Origin: Pseudomonas linyingensis
GTDB lineage: Bacteria; Pseudomonadota; Gammaproteobacteria; Pseudomonadales; Pseudomonadaceae
Length of the DNA: 64,000 nucleotides
Direction of reading: 5' to 3'
NCBI RefSeq assembly: GCF_900109175.1
Contig: NZ_FNZE01000004.1
Span: 269,818 to 333,817, forward strand
The translations under genes were made by a program, and so were the position numbers. The first letter of the stretch is position 1. Every line of letters starts with the position of its first letter. Of the stretch, positions 18,906-26,765 are shown piece after piece. A model generated the notes under the pieces. The model searched no databases. It was not told the origin of the DNA and saw only the letters and a list, made by a program, of their open reading frames with translations.

Positions 18906-19829
18906 CTAGCGCAGCCCGCCGAAGCGCCGCTGGAAGCTTTCGCCGGCCTCCGGCAGGGGGCCCTCGGCGGTTTCCAGCACCCGGCCCAGCCACTGTTCGG
19001 CCGGCGCGCAAATCAGCCGGTAGATGTTGCGGCACAGCTGGCGCGCGGCACGGCCCTCCCAGTCGCCGGGGAGCAGCTCGTCGGGCAGCTGCGGATCACG
19101 CAGCAGCAGCTTGCGGTATTCGTGGATCAACAGGGTGCGGGCGAGGAAGCAGTCCTGCGGATCGAGGTGCTCCTGCTCGCGCAGCGCCTGCCACAGCGGG
19201 CGGAACAGCTGGATGAACTCGCTGTAGTGGGAGCCGAGCACGTCGATCTTCCAGCTCTCCTTGACCTGCAGGCGCAGCGCGCGGGAGGCCAGCACCTCCT
19301 GGGTGGTGGTCTCGAACAGGATGGTGTCGTCCAGCGCCTCCAGCTCCTGCAGGGTCGCGGCCACATCGGCGCGGTCGCAGCGCGGGCTGGCCAGCACGGT
19401 CGGCGCCAGCGCGCCGAAGCCCTGCCACTCCAACTCCTCGCGCACCTGCTTGCGCTTGTTGGGCTCCAGCTGCGACAGCACCGCTAGGCACCAGGTGCCG
19501 TCCCAGGCCGGTACGTTGCTGCTGTAGATGCGCTTGAAGGCCTTCTCGAAGCGCCGCCGACCGGCGCCGGTCAGGCTGTAGTAGCTGCGCCGGCCGACCT
19601 TGTCGGCCTTCAGCCAGCCGTCCTTGGTCAGGCGGAACACCGAGGTGCGGATCAGCCGCTGGTTGATGCCCATCGGCTCGAGCAGCTGGATCAGGCTGCC
19701 CAGCCACACCGCGCCGCCATGGGGTTCGATGGCATCGCCATAGACGGTGACGATCAGCGAGCTGGCACGGATGGGCGTCTGTTCCTGGAAGCGCTGGATC
19801 AGATTGGCCAGAGGGGCGAGGGAAGTCAT
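18906..19829 (-). CDS. paaX: Phenylacetic acid degradation repressor PaaX
   Basis: 307 residues, the standard PaaX length. The N-terminal winged helix (RASSLIVTVYGDAI, QRLIRTSVFRLTKDGWL, RRSYYSLTGAGRRRFEKA) is followed by the PaaX central domain (AWDGTWCLAVLSQLEP) and a C-terminal domain (PLWQALREQEHLDPQDCFLARTLLIHEYRK, given here in parts). PaaX represses phenylacetate genes and is relieved by phenylacetyl-CoA. The ATG at 19829 is preceded by a purine-rich site and ends a frame that otherwise runs antisense through aauB. It is about 30 kb from the paa enzymes but next to the TRAP and amine dehydrogenase operons. Confidence 0.95.
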   Translation of the reverse strand: MTSLAPLANLIQRFQEQTPIRASSLIVTVYGDAIEPHGGAVWLGSLIQLLEPMGINQRLIRTSVFRLTKDGWLKADKVGRRSYYSLTGAGRRRFEKAFKRIYSSNVPAWDGTWCLAVLSQLEPNKRKQVREELEWQGFGALAPTVLASPRCDRADVAATLQELEALDDTILFETTTQEVLASRALRLQVKESWKIDVLGSHYSEFIQLFRPLWQALREQEHLDPQDCFLARTLLIHEYRKLLLRDPQLPDELLPGDWEGRAARQLCRNIYRLICAPAEQWLGRVLETAEGPLPEAGESFQRRFGGLR

Positions 19830-20066
19830 GGGAACTGGGAATGGCCGAAAAAACGCGACTATACCTAGGGGGTCGGGGCGAATGCTACCGCCCGACTGCA
19901 TCGCTCGGACATTCCGGCGCCGAGCGGCACAGGAGGGTGCATGGCACAGGCAGACAAGCACTTGGCAGACACAACAATGCAGCGCCGCCCGCCTGCCGGC
20001 AGACTCCAAGTGGCCAATTCGTCGCGCCATCACCGCGGCCCAACAACTAGAACATGGAGCCATCCC

Positions 20067-21209
20067 ATGCGAATAAGCCCCATCCTTGCCCGCACCGCAC
20101 TGGCGCTCGGCGTCGTGCTGGCCGGCACCGCCCACGCCGAACTGCCGGTGGAGAAGGAAGGCCAGGTCACCCTGCCCTTCCCCCCGGAACCGCACCGCGC
20201 CTACGTCGTCGACGTCGAATTCGAGAACATGATCGCCACCCGCGTCACCGTGGTCGATCCGGACAACAAGCGCATGCTCGGCATGCTCAGCACCGGCGGC
20301 ATGGCGCCGATGGTACCCGCACGCGACCAGAAGACCCTGTACACCGCCGACACCTACTGGTCGCGCTATACCCGCGGCACCCGCACCGACATGTTGACCG
20401 CCTGGGACAGCTCGACCCTGTCGCCGCTGTGGGAAGTGGAAATTCCGCCCAGGCGCGCCAACAGCATCACCGAGCGCTACGCGCTGAACACCAGTAGCGA
20501 CGACCGCTTCGTCTACGTCTACAACTTCACCCCGTCCACCTCGGTCTCGGTGGTCGACATCAAGGCCCGCAAGCTGGCGAGCGAGATCGACATCAGCGGC
20601 TGCATCCTCAACTACCCGATCGGCACGCGGCGCTTCGCCTCGCTGTGCGGCAACGGCAGCCTGCAGGTGGTGACCCTCGACGACAACGGCAAGGAAGTCT
20701 CCCGTCACCAGACGCCGATGTTCGACCCGAACAAGGTCAAGATGGTCGAGCGCGCGGTAGCCAAGGGCGACACCTACTACTTCACCACCACCGAGGGAGT
20801 GATCCACCCGGTCGACTTCTCCGGCGAAAAGCCGAAGTTCCTGCCGACATGGTCGCTGGTCAGCGAAGAGGACAAGAAGGGTGGCTGGGCGCCCGGCGGC
20901 TGGCAGATGATGGCGCTGGCACCCAAACTCGATCGTCTGTACGTGCTGATGCACCCCGACCACAAGCCGCTTAACTGGGAAGACCCCACCACCATCGTGT
21001 GGGTCTACGACCTGAAGACCCAGAAGAAGATCGGCACCATGGAGGCGCCCGGCCTGATGTGGAGCATGCACGCCACCAACGACGACGCCCCGCTGCTGCT
21101 CGCCAGCACCGTCACCGGCGACCTTGAGGTGTTCGATCTGAAGAGCGGCAAGCACACCGGCACCGTGGAGAAGATCGCCAAGACGCCGACCCAGGTGCTG
21201 AGTCACTGA
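20067..21209 (+). CDS. aauB: Aromatic amine dehydrogenase large (heavy) subunit
   Basis: 380 residues with a signal peptide (about 1-24, ending AGTAHA) and a seven-bladed beta-propeller of the methylamine/aromatic amine dehydrogenase heavy-chain family: YVVDVEFENMIATRVTVVDPDNKRMLGM, MAPMVPARDQKTLYTADTYWSRYTRGTRTD (in parts) and a C-terminal GLMWSMHATNDDAPLLLAS. With the small subunit (22404) it forms the periplasmic A2B2 enzyme that oxidises primary amines to aldehydes. It is the first gene of the aauBEDA-like operon. No convincing sigma-54 box is seen upstream. Confidence 0.93.
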   Translation: MRISPILARTALALGVVLAGTAHAELPVEKEGQVTLPFPPEPHRAYVVDVEFENMIATRVTVVDPDNKRMLGMLSTGGMAPMVPARDQKTLYTADTYWSRYTRGTRTDMLTAWDSSTLSPLWEVEIPPRRANSITERYALNTSSDDRFVYVYNFTPSTSVSVVDIKARKLASEIDISGCILNYPIGTRRFASLCGNGSLQVVTLDDNGKEVSRHQTPMFDPNKVKMVERAVAKGDTYYFTTTEGVIHPVDFSGEKPKFLPTWSLVSEEDKKGGWAPGGWQMMALAPKLDRLYVLMHPDHKPLNWEDPTTIVWVYDLKTQKKIGTMEAPGLMWSMHATNDDAPLLLASTVTGDLEVFDLKSGKHTGTVEKIAKTPTQVLSH

Positions 21210-21219
21210 GGAGGTCACC

Positions 21220-21759
21220 ATGCCACTGGATCCCATCCTGATTCACGCCTGCGCCCTGGCGCTGGCGGCGATCCTCGCCACGGCCGCCACCCACAAGCTG
21301 CGCGCGCCGCGCTGGTTCGTCGCGCAGCTGGAGGCCTACGCACTGCTGCCGCAGGGACTGCTCAAACCGGTCGCCCGCCTGCTGCCGCTGCTCGAAGGCG
21401 CCGTCGCCCTCGGTCTGCTGCTGCCGCTCAGCCGCAGCGCCGCGGCGCTGGCCGCCAGCGCGCTGATGCTGCTCTACGCCGGCGCCATCGCCGTCAACCT
21501 GTGGCGCGGCCGTCGCGACATCGACTGCGGCTGCGCCGGCCCCGGCGAAAGCCAGCCGCTACGCCCAGTGCTGCTGCTGCGCAACTCCGTGCTGCTAGGC
21601 CTCGCCCTGCTCGCCACCGCTACCCCGCTGGCGCGCGAGCTCGGCCTGTTCGACGGCTTCGTCGCCATTGCCGCCGCCGCGGTACTCCTGCTGCTCTACG
21701 CGGCGGTCGACGGTCTACTGACCAACGCCCCGCGCCTGCTCAAACTGACTGGAAGGTGA
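21220..21759 (+). CDS. aauE: MauE-like membrane protein for TTQ enzyme maturation
   Basis: 179 residues with four or five hydrophobic helices and a Cys pair in DIDCGCAG (Cys103 and Cys105), the MauE hallmark. MauE is needed, with MauD, to make or keep the many disulfides of the TTQ-bearing small subunit. It sits between the heavy-chain and MauD genes, exactly as in characterised mau and aau operons, 10 bases after aauB. Confidence 0.9.
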   Translation: MPLDPILIHACALALAAILATAATHKLRAPRWFVAQLEAYALLPQGLLKPVARLLPLLEGAVALGLLLPLSRSAAALAASALMLLYAGAIAVNLWRGRRDIDCGCAGPGESQPLRPVLLLRNSVLLGLALLATATPLARELGLFDGFVAIAAAAVLLLLYAAVDGLLTNAPRLLKLTGR

Positions 21760-21764
21760 ACCTT

Positions 21765-22382
21765 ATGGAAGCCCTGATCGTTTCCAACATCCTGCTCTGG
21801 ATACTGCTGATCGCCCTGGCCTTCGTGGTCATGGGCCTGGTGCGCCAGATCGGCGTGCTGCACGCCCGTATCGCGCCGGCTGGCGCGCTGATGCTCGACA
21901 AGGGCGTGACGGTCAACGAACCGGCCCCCCAGGTGACCGCCGCCGACCGCAACGGTCGCCCGGTGAACTTCGGCTACCCCGGCGACAAGGGCCAGCTGCT
22001 GTTCTTCCTCTCCCCCAGCTGCCCGGTGTGCAAGTCGCTGCTGCCGGCGATCAAGGCGGTGGCCAAGGAGCGTCCCGACCTCGAGGTGGTCTACGTCAGC
22101 GACGGCGATCCGGACGCCCAGGCGGCGCTGATCCGCGAGTTCAAGCTCGAGGACGCCCGCTACGTGGTCGGCCCGGAAGTCGGCATGACCTACCAGATCG
22201 GCAAGCTGCCCTACGCCGTGCTGATCGACCAGCCCGGCATCCTGCGCGCCAAGGGCCTGGTGAACTCCCGCGAGCATCTGGAAAGCCTGTTCGAGGCCGA
22301 ACGCATGGGCATCGCCTCCTTGCAGGACTACCTGCACAGCCCCGATCACGCTCACGGCAACGCCGTGAAGATCCATCAATAA
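21765..22382 (+). CDS. aauD: MauD-like thioredoxin-fold protein
   Basis: 205 residues: one N-terminal membrane anchor (IVSNILLWILLIALAFVVMG), then a periplasmic thioredoxin fold with a CPVC redox motif (Cys86/Cys89) after LLFFLSPS and a cis-Pro region KLPYAVLI. MauD is required for correct disulfide formation and stability of the TTQ subunit. It starts 5 bases after aauE. Confidence 0.92.
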   Translation: MEALIVSNILLWILLIALAFVVMGLVRQIGVLHARIAPAGALMLDKGVTVNEPAPQVTAADRNGRPVNFGYPGDKGQLLFFLSPSCPVCKSLLPAIKAVAKERPDLEVVYVSDGDPDAQAALIREFKLEDARYVVGPEVGMTYQIGKLPYAVLIDQPGILRAKGLVNSREHLESLFEAERMGIASLQDYLHSPDHAHGNAVKIHQ

Positions 22383-22403
22383 CAAGGCCCGAGGAGACAC
22401 CCC

Positions 22404-22928
22404 ATGAAACTGCTGGATATCTTGTTCGAGCGCTCCGCGCGCCGGGTCGCAGACGTCACCTCGCGCCGTCAGGCCCTGTCCCGTCTCGGCTCCTGGCTGG
22501 TGGCCGGCGCCGCCCTGCCGCTGCTGCTGCCGATCGACCGCGCCTCCAAGGCACATGCCGGCGAGACCGGCAATCCCGGCGATCCGGGCGATCCGAACAG
22601 CTGCGACTACTGGCGCTACTGCTCGATGGACGGCTTCCAGTGCAGCTGCTGCGGCGGCACCGCGACCAGTTGCCCGCCCGGTGCCGAGGTATCCCAGGTG
22701 ACCTGGATCGGCACCTGCCGCAACCCGGCCGACGGCAAGGACTACATCATTTCCTACAACGACTGCTGCGGTAAGCACGCCTGCGGCCGTTGCGCCTGCA
22801 CCCGCAACGACAGCGAGGAGCCTATGTACCGGCCGTTCAACAACAACGACGTCAACTGGTGCCTCGGTGCCAAGTCCAACAGCGTCTACCACTGCACCAT
22901 CTCGGTGATCCGAGGCGTCGCCCAGTGA
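22404..22928 (+). CDS. aauA: Aromatic amine dehydrogenase small (light) subunit, TTQ-bearing
   Basis: 174-residue Cys-rich precursor with a twin-arginine-type leader (SRRQALSRLG...). Trp101 (VTWIGTC) and Trp152 (VNWCLGA) are 51 residues apart and Asp120 is 19 after the first Trp. This is the same spacing as the TTQ tryptophans and catalytic Asp of methylamine dehydrogenase (57/108/76) and Alcaligenes aromatic amine dehydrogenase (109/160/128), so they should form the tryptophan tryptophylquinone and active-site base. The 14 Cys account for the disulfides served by MauD/E. Confidence 0.95.
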   Translation: MKLLDILFERSARRVADVTSRRQALSRLGSWLVAGAALPLLLPIDRASKAHAGETGNPGDPGDPNSCDYWRYCSMDGFQCSCCGGTATSCPPGAEVSQVTWIGTCRNPADGKDYIISYNDCCGKHACGRCACTRNDSEEPMYRPFNNNDVNWCLGAKSNSVYHCTISVIRGVAQ

Positions 22929-22942
22929 AGGAGGGAACCGTC

Positions 22943-23470
22943 ATGCGCCTGCTGATCCTCTCCGGACTGGCTGCCGTACTGGCGGCTCCACACGCTCTGG
23001 CCCGCGCCTTCCCCGATCCACACCAGAAACCGGCGCCGGGCAACGAGGCTGCGCAAACGCCGATCGCCGAGGCCGGCTACAGCACTGCGACCAACTACCA
23101 GTTGCAGTGCGCCGGCTGCCACCTGGGCAGCGGCGAGGGCGCACCGCGCAACGGCACGCCGCGGATGAGTGGCTTCGTCGGCAACTTCCTGCGCGTCGAG
23201 GGCGGTCGCGAGTTCCTGGTGCGCGTCCCGGGCGTCTCGCAGTCGGCGCTCAGCGACGGGCAGATCGCCGAGTTGCTCAACTGGATCCTCGATCCGCAGC
23301 ACGGCATGGCCGGGGCCAGCACCCCGGCCGACTTCCGCCCCTACAGCGCCACGGAAGTCGCCGAGGTGCGCCACCACGCCATCCTCAACCGGCCCGGCGT
23401 CCGCGCCGGGCTGATTGCGCGGATGCGCGAACAGGGCATCGTCATCGAGGATGGCATGGGCACGCCGTAG
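22943..23470 (+). CDS. Periplasmic monoheme cytochrome c of the aau operon
   Basis: 175 residues with a short signal peptide (ending ALARA) and a single heme motif CAGCH (Cys56, Cys59, His60), followed by MSGFVGNFLR, which could give the Met ligand. It is the last gene of the operon, 14 bases after aauA. Cytochromes in this position in related clusters are proposed electron acceptors of the amine dehydrogenase or partners in maturation. It is too small, and has too few hemes, to be a diheme MauG. Confidence 0.88.
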   Translation: MRLLILSGLAAVLAAPHALARAFPDPHQKPAPGNEAAQTPIAEAGYSTATNYQLQCAGCHLGSGEGAPRNGTPRMSGFVGNFLRVEGGREFLVRVPGVSQSALSDGQIAELLNWILDPQHGMAGASTPADFRPYSATEVAEVRHHAILNRPGVRAGLIARMREQGIVIEDGMGTP

Positions 23471-23496
23471 CCGTTGCGGGAGGCACTGTGACAACG

Positions 23497-23528
23497 CTCG
23501 GGCCGGCTTATGCCGGCCCGAGTCTTTT
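23497..23528 (+). terminator. Intrinsic terminator of the aau operon
   Basis: CTCGGGCCGGC, loop TTAT, then GCCGGCCCGAG form a perfect 11-bp stem followed by TCTTTT, 26 bases after the cytochrome stop. It belongs to the 313-base gene-free gap between the two convergent amine dehydrogenase operons. Confidence 0.92.
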
Positions 23529-23665
23529 GCAGCCCGAAATATTCTGCAGCAGCGCAACCCCCAAGTTCTGCTCTGCCGGCCGAACGCCCGATGAGCGAAG
23601 CACCGAATGGGGCATGTGGGAAGGACCAATCCCGGAGGACAGCGCCAGCAGAAGGATTGCGCCAG

Positions 23666-23704
23666 CACAGGGGCACAGGGGCACAGGGGCACAGGGGCAC
23701 AGGG
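23666..23704. repeat. CACAGGGG tandem octamer repeat
   Basis: The octamer CACAGGGG is repeated 4.9 times head to tail in the convergent gap between the aau and qhp operons. No coding role is visible. Such arrays often vary in copy number between strains. Confidence 0.9.
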
Positions 23705-23741
23705 TGGGGAGTATCAGCAGGAATGGGGGGCGCGAGGAGAA

Positions 23742-23774
23742 GCGGTGCCGACAATCTGAGACCATCGGCACCGC
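23742..23774 (-). terminator. Probable terminator of the qhp operon
   Basis: GCGGTGCCGA (23742-23751) and TCGGCACCGC (23765-23774) form a perfect 10-bp stem with a 13-base loop, 9 bases beyond the qhpB stop. The minus-strand exit reads TTCTCC, so the T run is weak. Confidence 0.6.
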
Positions 23775-23783
23775 GCGGGAGGG

Positions 23784-24908
23784 TCAGCGGGTGAACACCT
23801 GGGTGGTGGCGATCGCCATGTCACCGCCGGGCAGCTCGATCTTGCCGAGCGGCTCCAGGCTGTCGGCGTCGAACACCGCCAGGTCGTTGTAGGTGCCGCC
23901 CAGGTAGACCTTGCTGCCGGCCTTGTTGAAGGCGATGCAGTAGTAGGAGTGGTCGAGCTTGGCCGCCTTGAGCAGCTTCTGCTCCTTGATGTCGTACTTG
24001 GCCAGGCGGTTGAGCACGCCGAACATCTGGTTCGGGTCCTTCGGCGAGCGCATGCCGGTGAAGTAGATCTCGGTCAGCGGCGCGAAGTCCTGCACGGTCG
24101 GCTTGCCTGTCTTCAAGTCGATGCTGAAGTAGCCGTAGACGTAGTCGGCGGTCGCCGGATCCTGCTTGCCGTCCTTGAACTTGGCCGCGGTGTAGAGCAG
24201 CGAGAAGTCGCGCCGGTAGGTCTGCTGGTTCCAGGCGTAGAGCACGTCCGGCGGGCTATACAGCGGGCGCTGCCAGTTGCGGCTGGCCAGCGCCACATCG
24301 TATTTCCCGGTCTGCACGTCGAGCTTGTAGATGTCGGCGCCGGCCATGTACAGGCTGCCGTCGTCGCCGGCCTGCATGATCGAGATCTGCCGCGGCACCT
24401 CGAAGCTGCGCAGCGGCTTGGCGTCCAGGCCGGCGTCGGTGGCGTAGACCTGCAGGCGCGGCGCCTTGACCACGTAGTGGTCGAGCTTCAGCTCGGTCGG
24501 GTTGGCGACGCTGTAGATCTCCTTGCCGTCCGGGCTCAGGGCGATGGAGAACAGCGCCTTGGCCTTCTCGGTCGGTCTCTGCGCCAGGCGCGCGTGGAAT
24601 ACCGTCTGGCAGCTATCCAGGTCGATGCCGTAGAGGTCGCCGTAGTGGTTGTTGAGCACGTAGGCGGTCTTGCGGTCGGGACCGATCTGGGTGGTGCCGG
24701 GGCCGTAGGCATCGGGCATCACGCAGGTCTTGTAGACCTTGTCGCTGGCCAGGTCGACCACGTGCAGGTTGTTCGGGTAATTGGTGGCGATCATGTATTC
24801 GTGGCCGGCCTTGAGCGCCGGACCGCTTTCGCCGGCGGCGTGCGCCGGCAGGCCCAGCGCGAGGCTGGCGATGGCGGCTGCCAGGCCGCTGATGGTGTGC
24901 AGCTTCAT
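23784..24908 (-). CDS. qhpB: Quinohemoprotein amine dehydrogenase beta subunit
   Basis: 374 residues with a signal peptide (about 1-24, ending PAHA) and a beta-propeller with YVTN-like repeats (YMIATNYPNNLHVVDLAS, AYVLNNHYGDLYGIDL, KVYLGGTYNDLAVFDADSLEPLG, partly quoted). This is the beta subunit (PeaD in P. putida naming) that packs against the CTQ-bearing gamma subunit in the periplasmic alpha-beta-gamma enzyme. It is the last gene of qhpA-D-C-B, 28 bases after qhpC. Confidence 0.93.
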   Translation of the reverse strand: MKLHTISGLAAAIASLALGLPAHAAGESGPALKAGHEYMIATNYPNNLHVVDLASDKVYKTCVMPDAYGPGTTQIGPDRKTAYVLNNHYGDLYGIDLDSCQTVFHARLAQRPTEKAKALFSIALSPDGKEIYSVANPTELKLDHYVVKAPRLQVYATDAGLDAKPLRSFEVPRQISIMQAGDDGSLYMAGADIYKLDVQTGKYDVALASRNWQRPLYSPPDVLYAWNQQTYRRDFSLLYTAAKFKDGKQDPATADYVYGYFSIDLKTGKPTVQDFAPLTEIYFTGMRSPKDPNQMFGVLNRLAKYDIKEQKLLKAAKLDHSYYCIAFNKAGSKVYLGGTYNDLAVFDADSLEPLGKIELPGGDMAIATTQVFTR

Positions 24909-24936
24909 GTCGGTTCCCCTGTTGGTCTGCGGCCGT

Positions 24937-25260
24937 TCACTGGTCTTTCGGGAATACGGTGCCGAGGTTGCGCCAGTCCTCGGACGAGGCCTGCGCGTCC
25001 TTGTTCCAGTCCGGGTAGGTGCTCATCATGTCCGGCACCTGGGCCGGCCACCAGCAGGGATCGGAACAGCCGTACAGGTCGGACTCCATCGGCTGGCACA
25101 GCGAGGCGACGCCGCCGAAGGCGTCGATCTCCCAGCCCGGGTCGGTGGTCGCGGTGCAGCCGGCCACGGCACTCATGGCCAGCACTTCTTCCACGCGGTC
25201 TTCCGCGGCGGCCTGTTCGAGCAGCTGGGCTTTCTGGTTGAGCGGCTTGAGATGTTTCAT
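24937..25260 (-). CDS. qhpC: Quinohemoprotein amine dehydrogenase gamma subunit (CTQ precursor)
   Basis: 107 residues, equal to the known 28-residue leader plus 79-residue mature chain. Numbered on the mature chain, every modified residue of the P. putida enzyme is present: Cys37 and Trp43 for cysteine tryptophylquinone, and thioether pairs Cys7-Glu16, Cys27-Asp33 and Cys41-Asp49 (precursor Cys35/Glu44, Cys55/Asp61, Cys65/Trp71, Cys69/Asp77). The leader lacks a hydrophobic core, fitting export by the dedicated ABC protein QhpF rather than Sec or Tat. One base separates it from qhpD. Confidence 0.97.
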   Translation of the reverse strand: MKHLKPLNQKAQLLEQAAAEDRVEEVLAMSAVAGCTATTDPGWEIDAFGGVASLCQPMESDLYGCSDPCWWPAQVPDMMSTYPDWNKDAQASSEDWRNLGTVFPKDQ

Positions 25261-25261
25261 G

Positions 25262-26692
25262 TCAGTGCGCCTTTCTCGGTGCGATGAAGCGGCTGAAGAA
25301 GGCCGGGTTGCCGGCCATGATCCGGTGGTAGACCTCGATGCCGAAGTCGACCCAGTCGCGCATCAGTTCGCAGTAGTGATAGGTGGGGTGGGCCGGGTCG
25401 CCGTAGCGGGCGTAGCTCTCGTGGTAACAGCCGCCCGAGCACAGGTTGCGGATGCGACAGCTGTCGCAGCCGGTGCCGCTGCGATCCAGACGCTGGGAGA
25501 GGAAGTCGTTGAGCTCGACCTGCTTAACGCCGCTGTGCACGTTGCCGAAGGTCGGCAGCTCCGAGCCGGTGAAGCGGTGGCAGAGGTTCAGCTCGCCCTT
25601 GTGATCCACCGCCAGCATCTTCAGCCCGGCACCACACGGCAGGGCCTTCTTCTGCCCCTCGTGGATGTCGGTAAGCAGCTGGTGCAGGTTGGAGAAACCG
25701 ATGCTGCGTCCCGCCAGCGCCTCGTCCAGGTAGCGGCGACCGAGGGCCTTCATGTTGGCGAACACTTCCACCAGCTCCTCGCCGCTGAGGTTGAAGTCGC
25801 TGAGGTCGCCGGAGGTGACCGGGGCGAAACCGACTTCGGCGAAACCCAGCTCGTTGAACAGGTGGTTCCAGATGGTCTCGACGTCGGTGATGCCGCGGGT
25901 CAGGGTCACCCGCGCGCCCACCGGGCGGCTGTCGTAGCGCGACAGCAGCATGTCCACCTTCCTCCTCACCACGTCGTAGGTGCCCTGCCCGCCCACGGTG
26001 ATGCGGTTGCGGTCGTGTACCGTCTTCGGTCCGTCGATGCTCACCGACAGACCGAAGCGATGGGCGTTGAGCCAGTCGACGATCTCCTCGGTGAGCAGGG
26101 TGGCGTTGGTGGTCATCACGAAGTCCACCGCCTTGCCCAGTTCGGCGAAGCGCGCCTCGCAGTACTCCACCATCGCCTCGATCAGCGGCCGGTTGGACAG
26201 CGGCTCGCCGCCGAAGAACACCACGGTGTAGCGCGCCTCGTCGGGCGACTCCTTGAGCAGCATCTCCACCGACGCCTGGGCGGTGTCCAGCTGCATCTTC
26301 TTGCCGGCCGACGGCTTGTCGAGGTCTTCCTTGTAGCAGTAGGTACAGCTCAGGTTGCAGCCGGTGTTGACGTTGAGCACCACGGTGTTCAGCGCCGTGC
26401 GCTCGACCCGCTGCACGGCGATTTCCGGCGTCAGCGGCGAGCCGTCGCTGACCACCTGCAGCGCCAGCAGCTCGCGCAGGGTCTCGCTTACCTCGCCATC
26501 GGCGAAGCGCGGCGACAGGCGCTGCACCAGCTCCTCGCCGGAGCAGGCGCCATCGCGCAGCGTGTCGATGATTTCCCCGGTCACCTCGTCGGAGGCGAAC
26601 AGCGAGTTGCTGGGCACATGGAACAGCAGCCGCTCGGTCTCCACGCGCACCTCATGCAGGTTGCGCTCGACCAGATTCAAGATAACGCCCAT
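25262..26692 (-). CDS. qhpD: Radical SAM enzyme forming the gamma-subunit thioether cross-links
   Basis: 476 residues. The radical SAM cluster motif is CNLSCTYC (Cys112, Cys116, Cys119), with FFGGEPL and [13 protein letters not shown] downstream and C-terminal SPASM cysteines ([22 protein letters not shown]). QhpD (PeaB) installs the three Cys-to-Asp/Glu thioether bonds in QhpC. The N-terminal about 100 residues resemble a peptide-recognition domain. It is placed between the alpha and gamma genes as in all known qhp operons. Confidence 0.96.
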   Translation of the reverse strand: MGVILNLVERNLHEVRVETERLLFHVPSNSLFASDEVTGEIIDTLRDGACSGEELVQRLSPRFADGEVSETLRELLALQVVSDGSPLTPEIAVQRVERTALNTVVLNVNTGCNLSCTYCYKEDLDKPSAGKKMQLDTAQASVEMLLKESPDEARYTVVFFGGEPLSNRPLIEAMVEYCEARFAELGKAVDFVMTTNATLLTEEIVDWLNAHRFGLSVSIDGPKTVHDRNRITVGGQGTYDVVRRKVDMLLSRYDSRPVGARVTLTRGITDVETIWNHLFNELGFAEVGFAPVTSGDLSDFNLSGEELVEVFANMKALGRRYLDEALAGRSIGFSNLHQLLTDIHEGQKKALPCGAGLKMLAVDHKGELNLCHRFTGSELPTFGNVHSGVKQVELNDFLSQRLDRSGTGCDSCRIRNLCSGGCYHESYARYGDPAHPTYHYCELMRDWVDFGIEVYHRIMAGNPAFFSRFIAPRKAH

Positions 26693-26765
26693 GGCAATCT
26701 CCCAGAATCAATCCAATCCCGTGTATGGAACCGGACGGCCGGCGGCCGCCCGGTGCACCTGCCGG

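Noticed and set aside
19939-19960. TGGCACA upstream of aauB as a sigma-54 site
   Set aside because: No TTGC/GC follows at the required spacing.
19830-21236. A long N-terminal extension of the paaX frame
   Set aside because: It runs antisense through aauB; PaaX homology starts at the ATG at 19829 and gives the standard 307 residues.
23666-23704. CRISPR-like array
   Set aside because: The repeat is an 8-bp pure tandem with no spacers.
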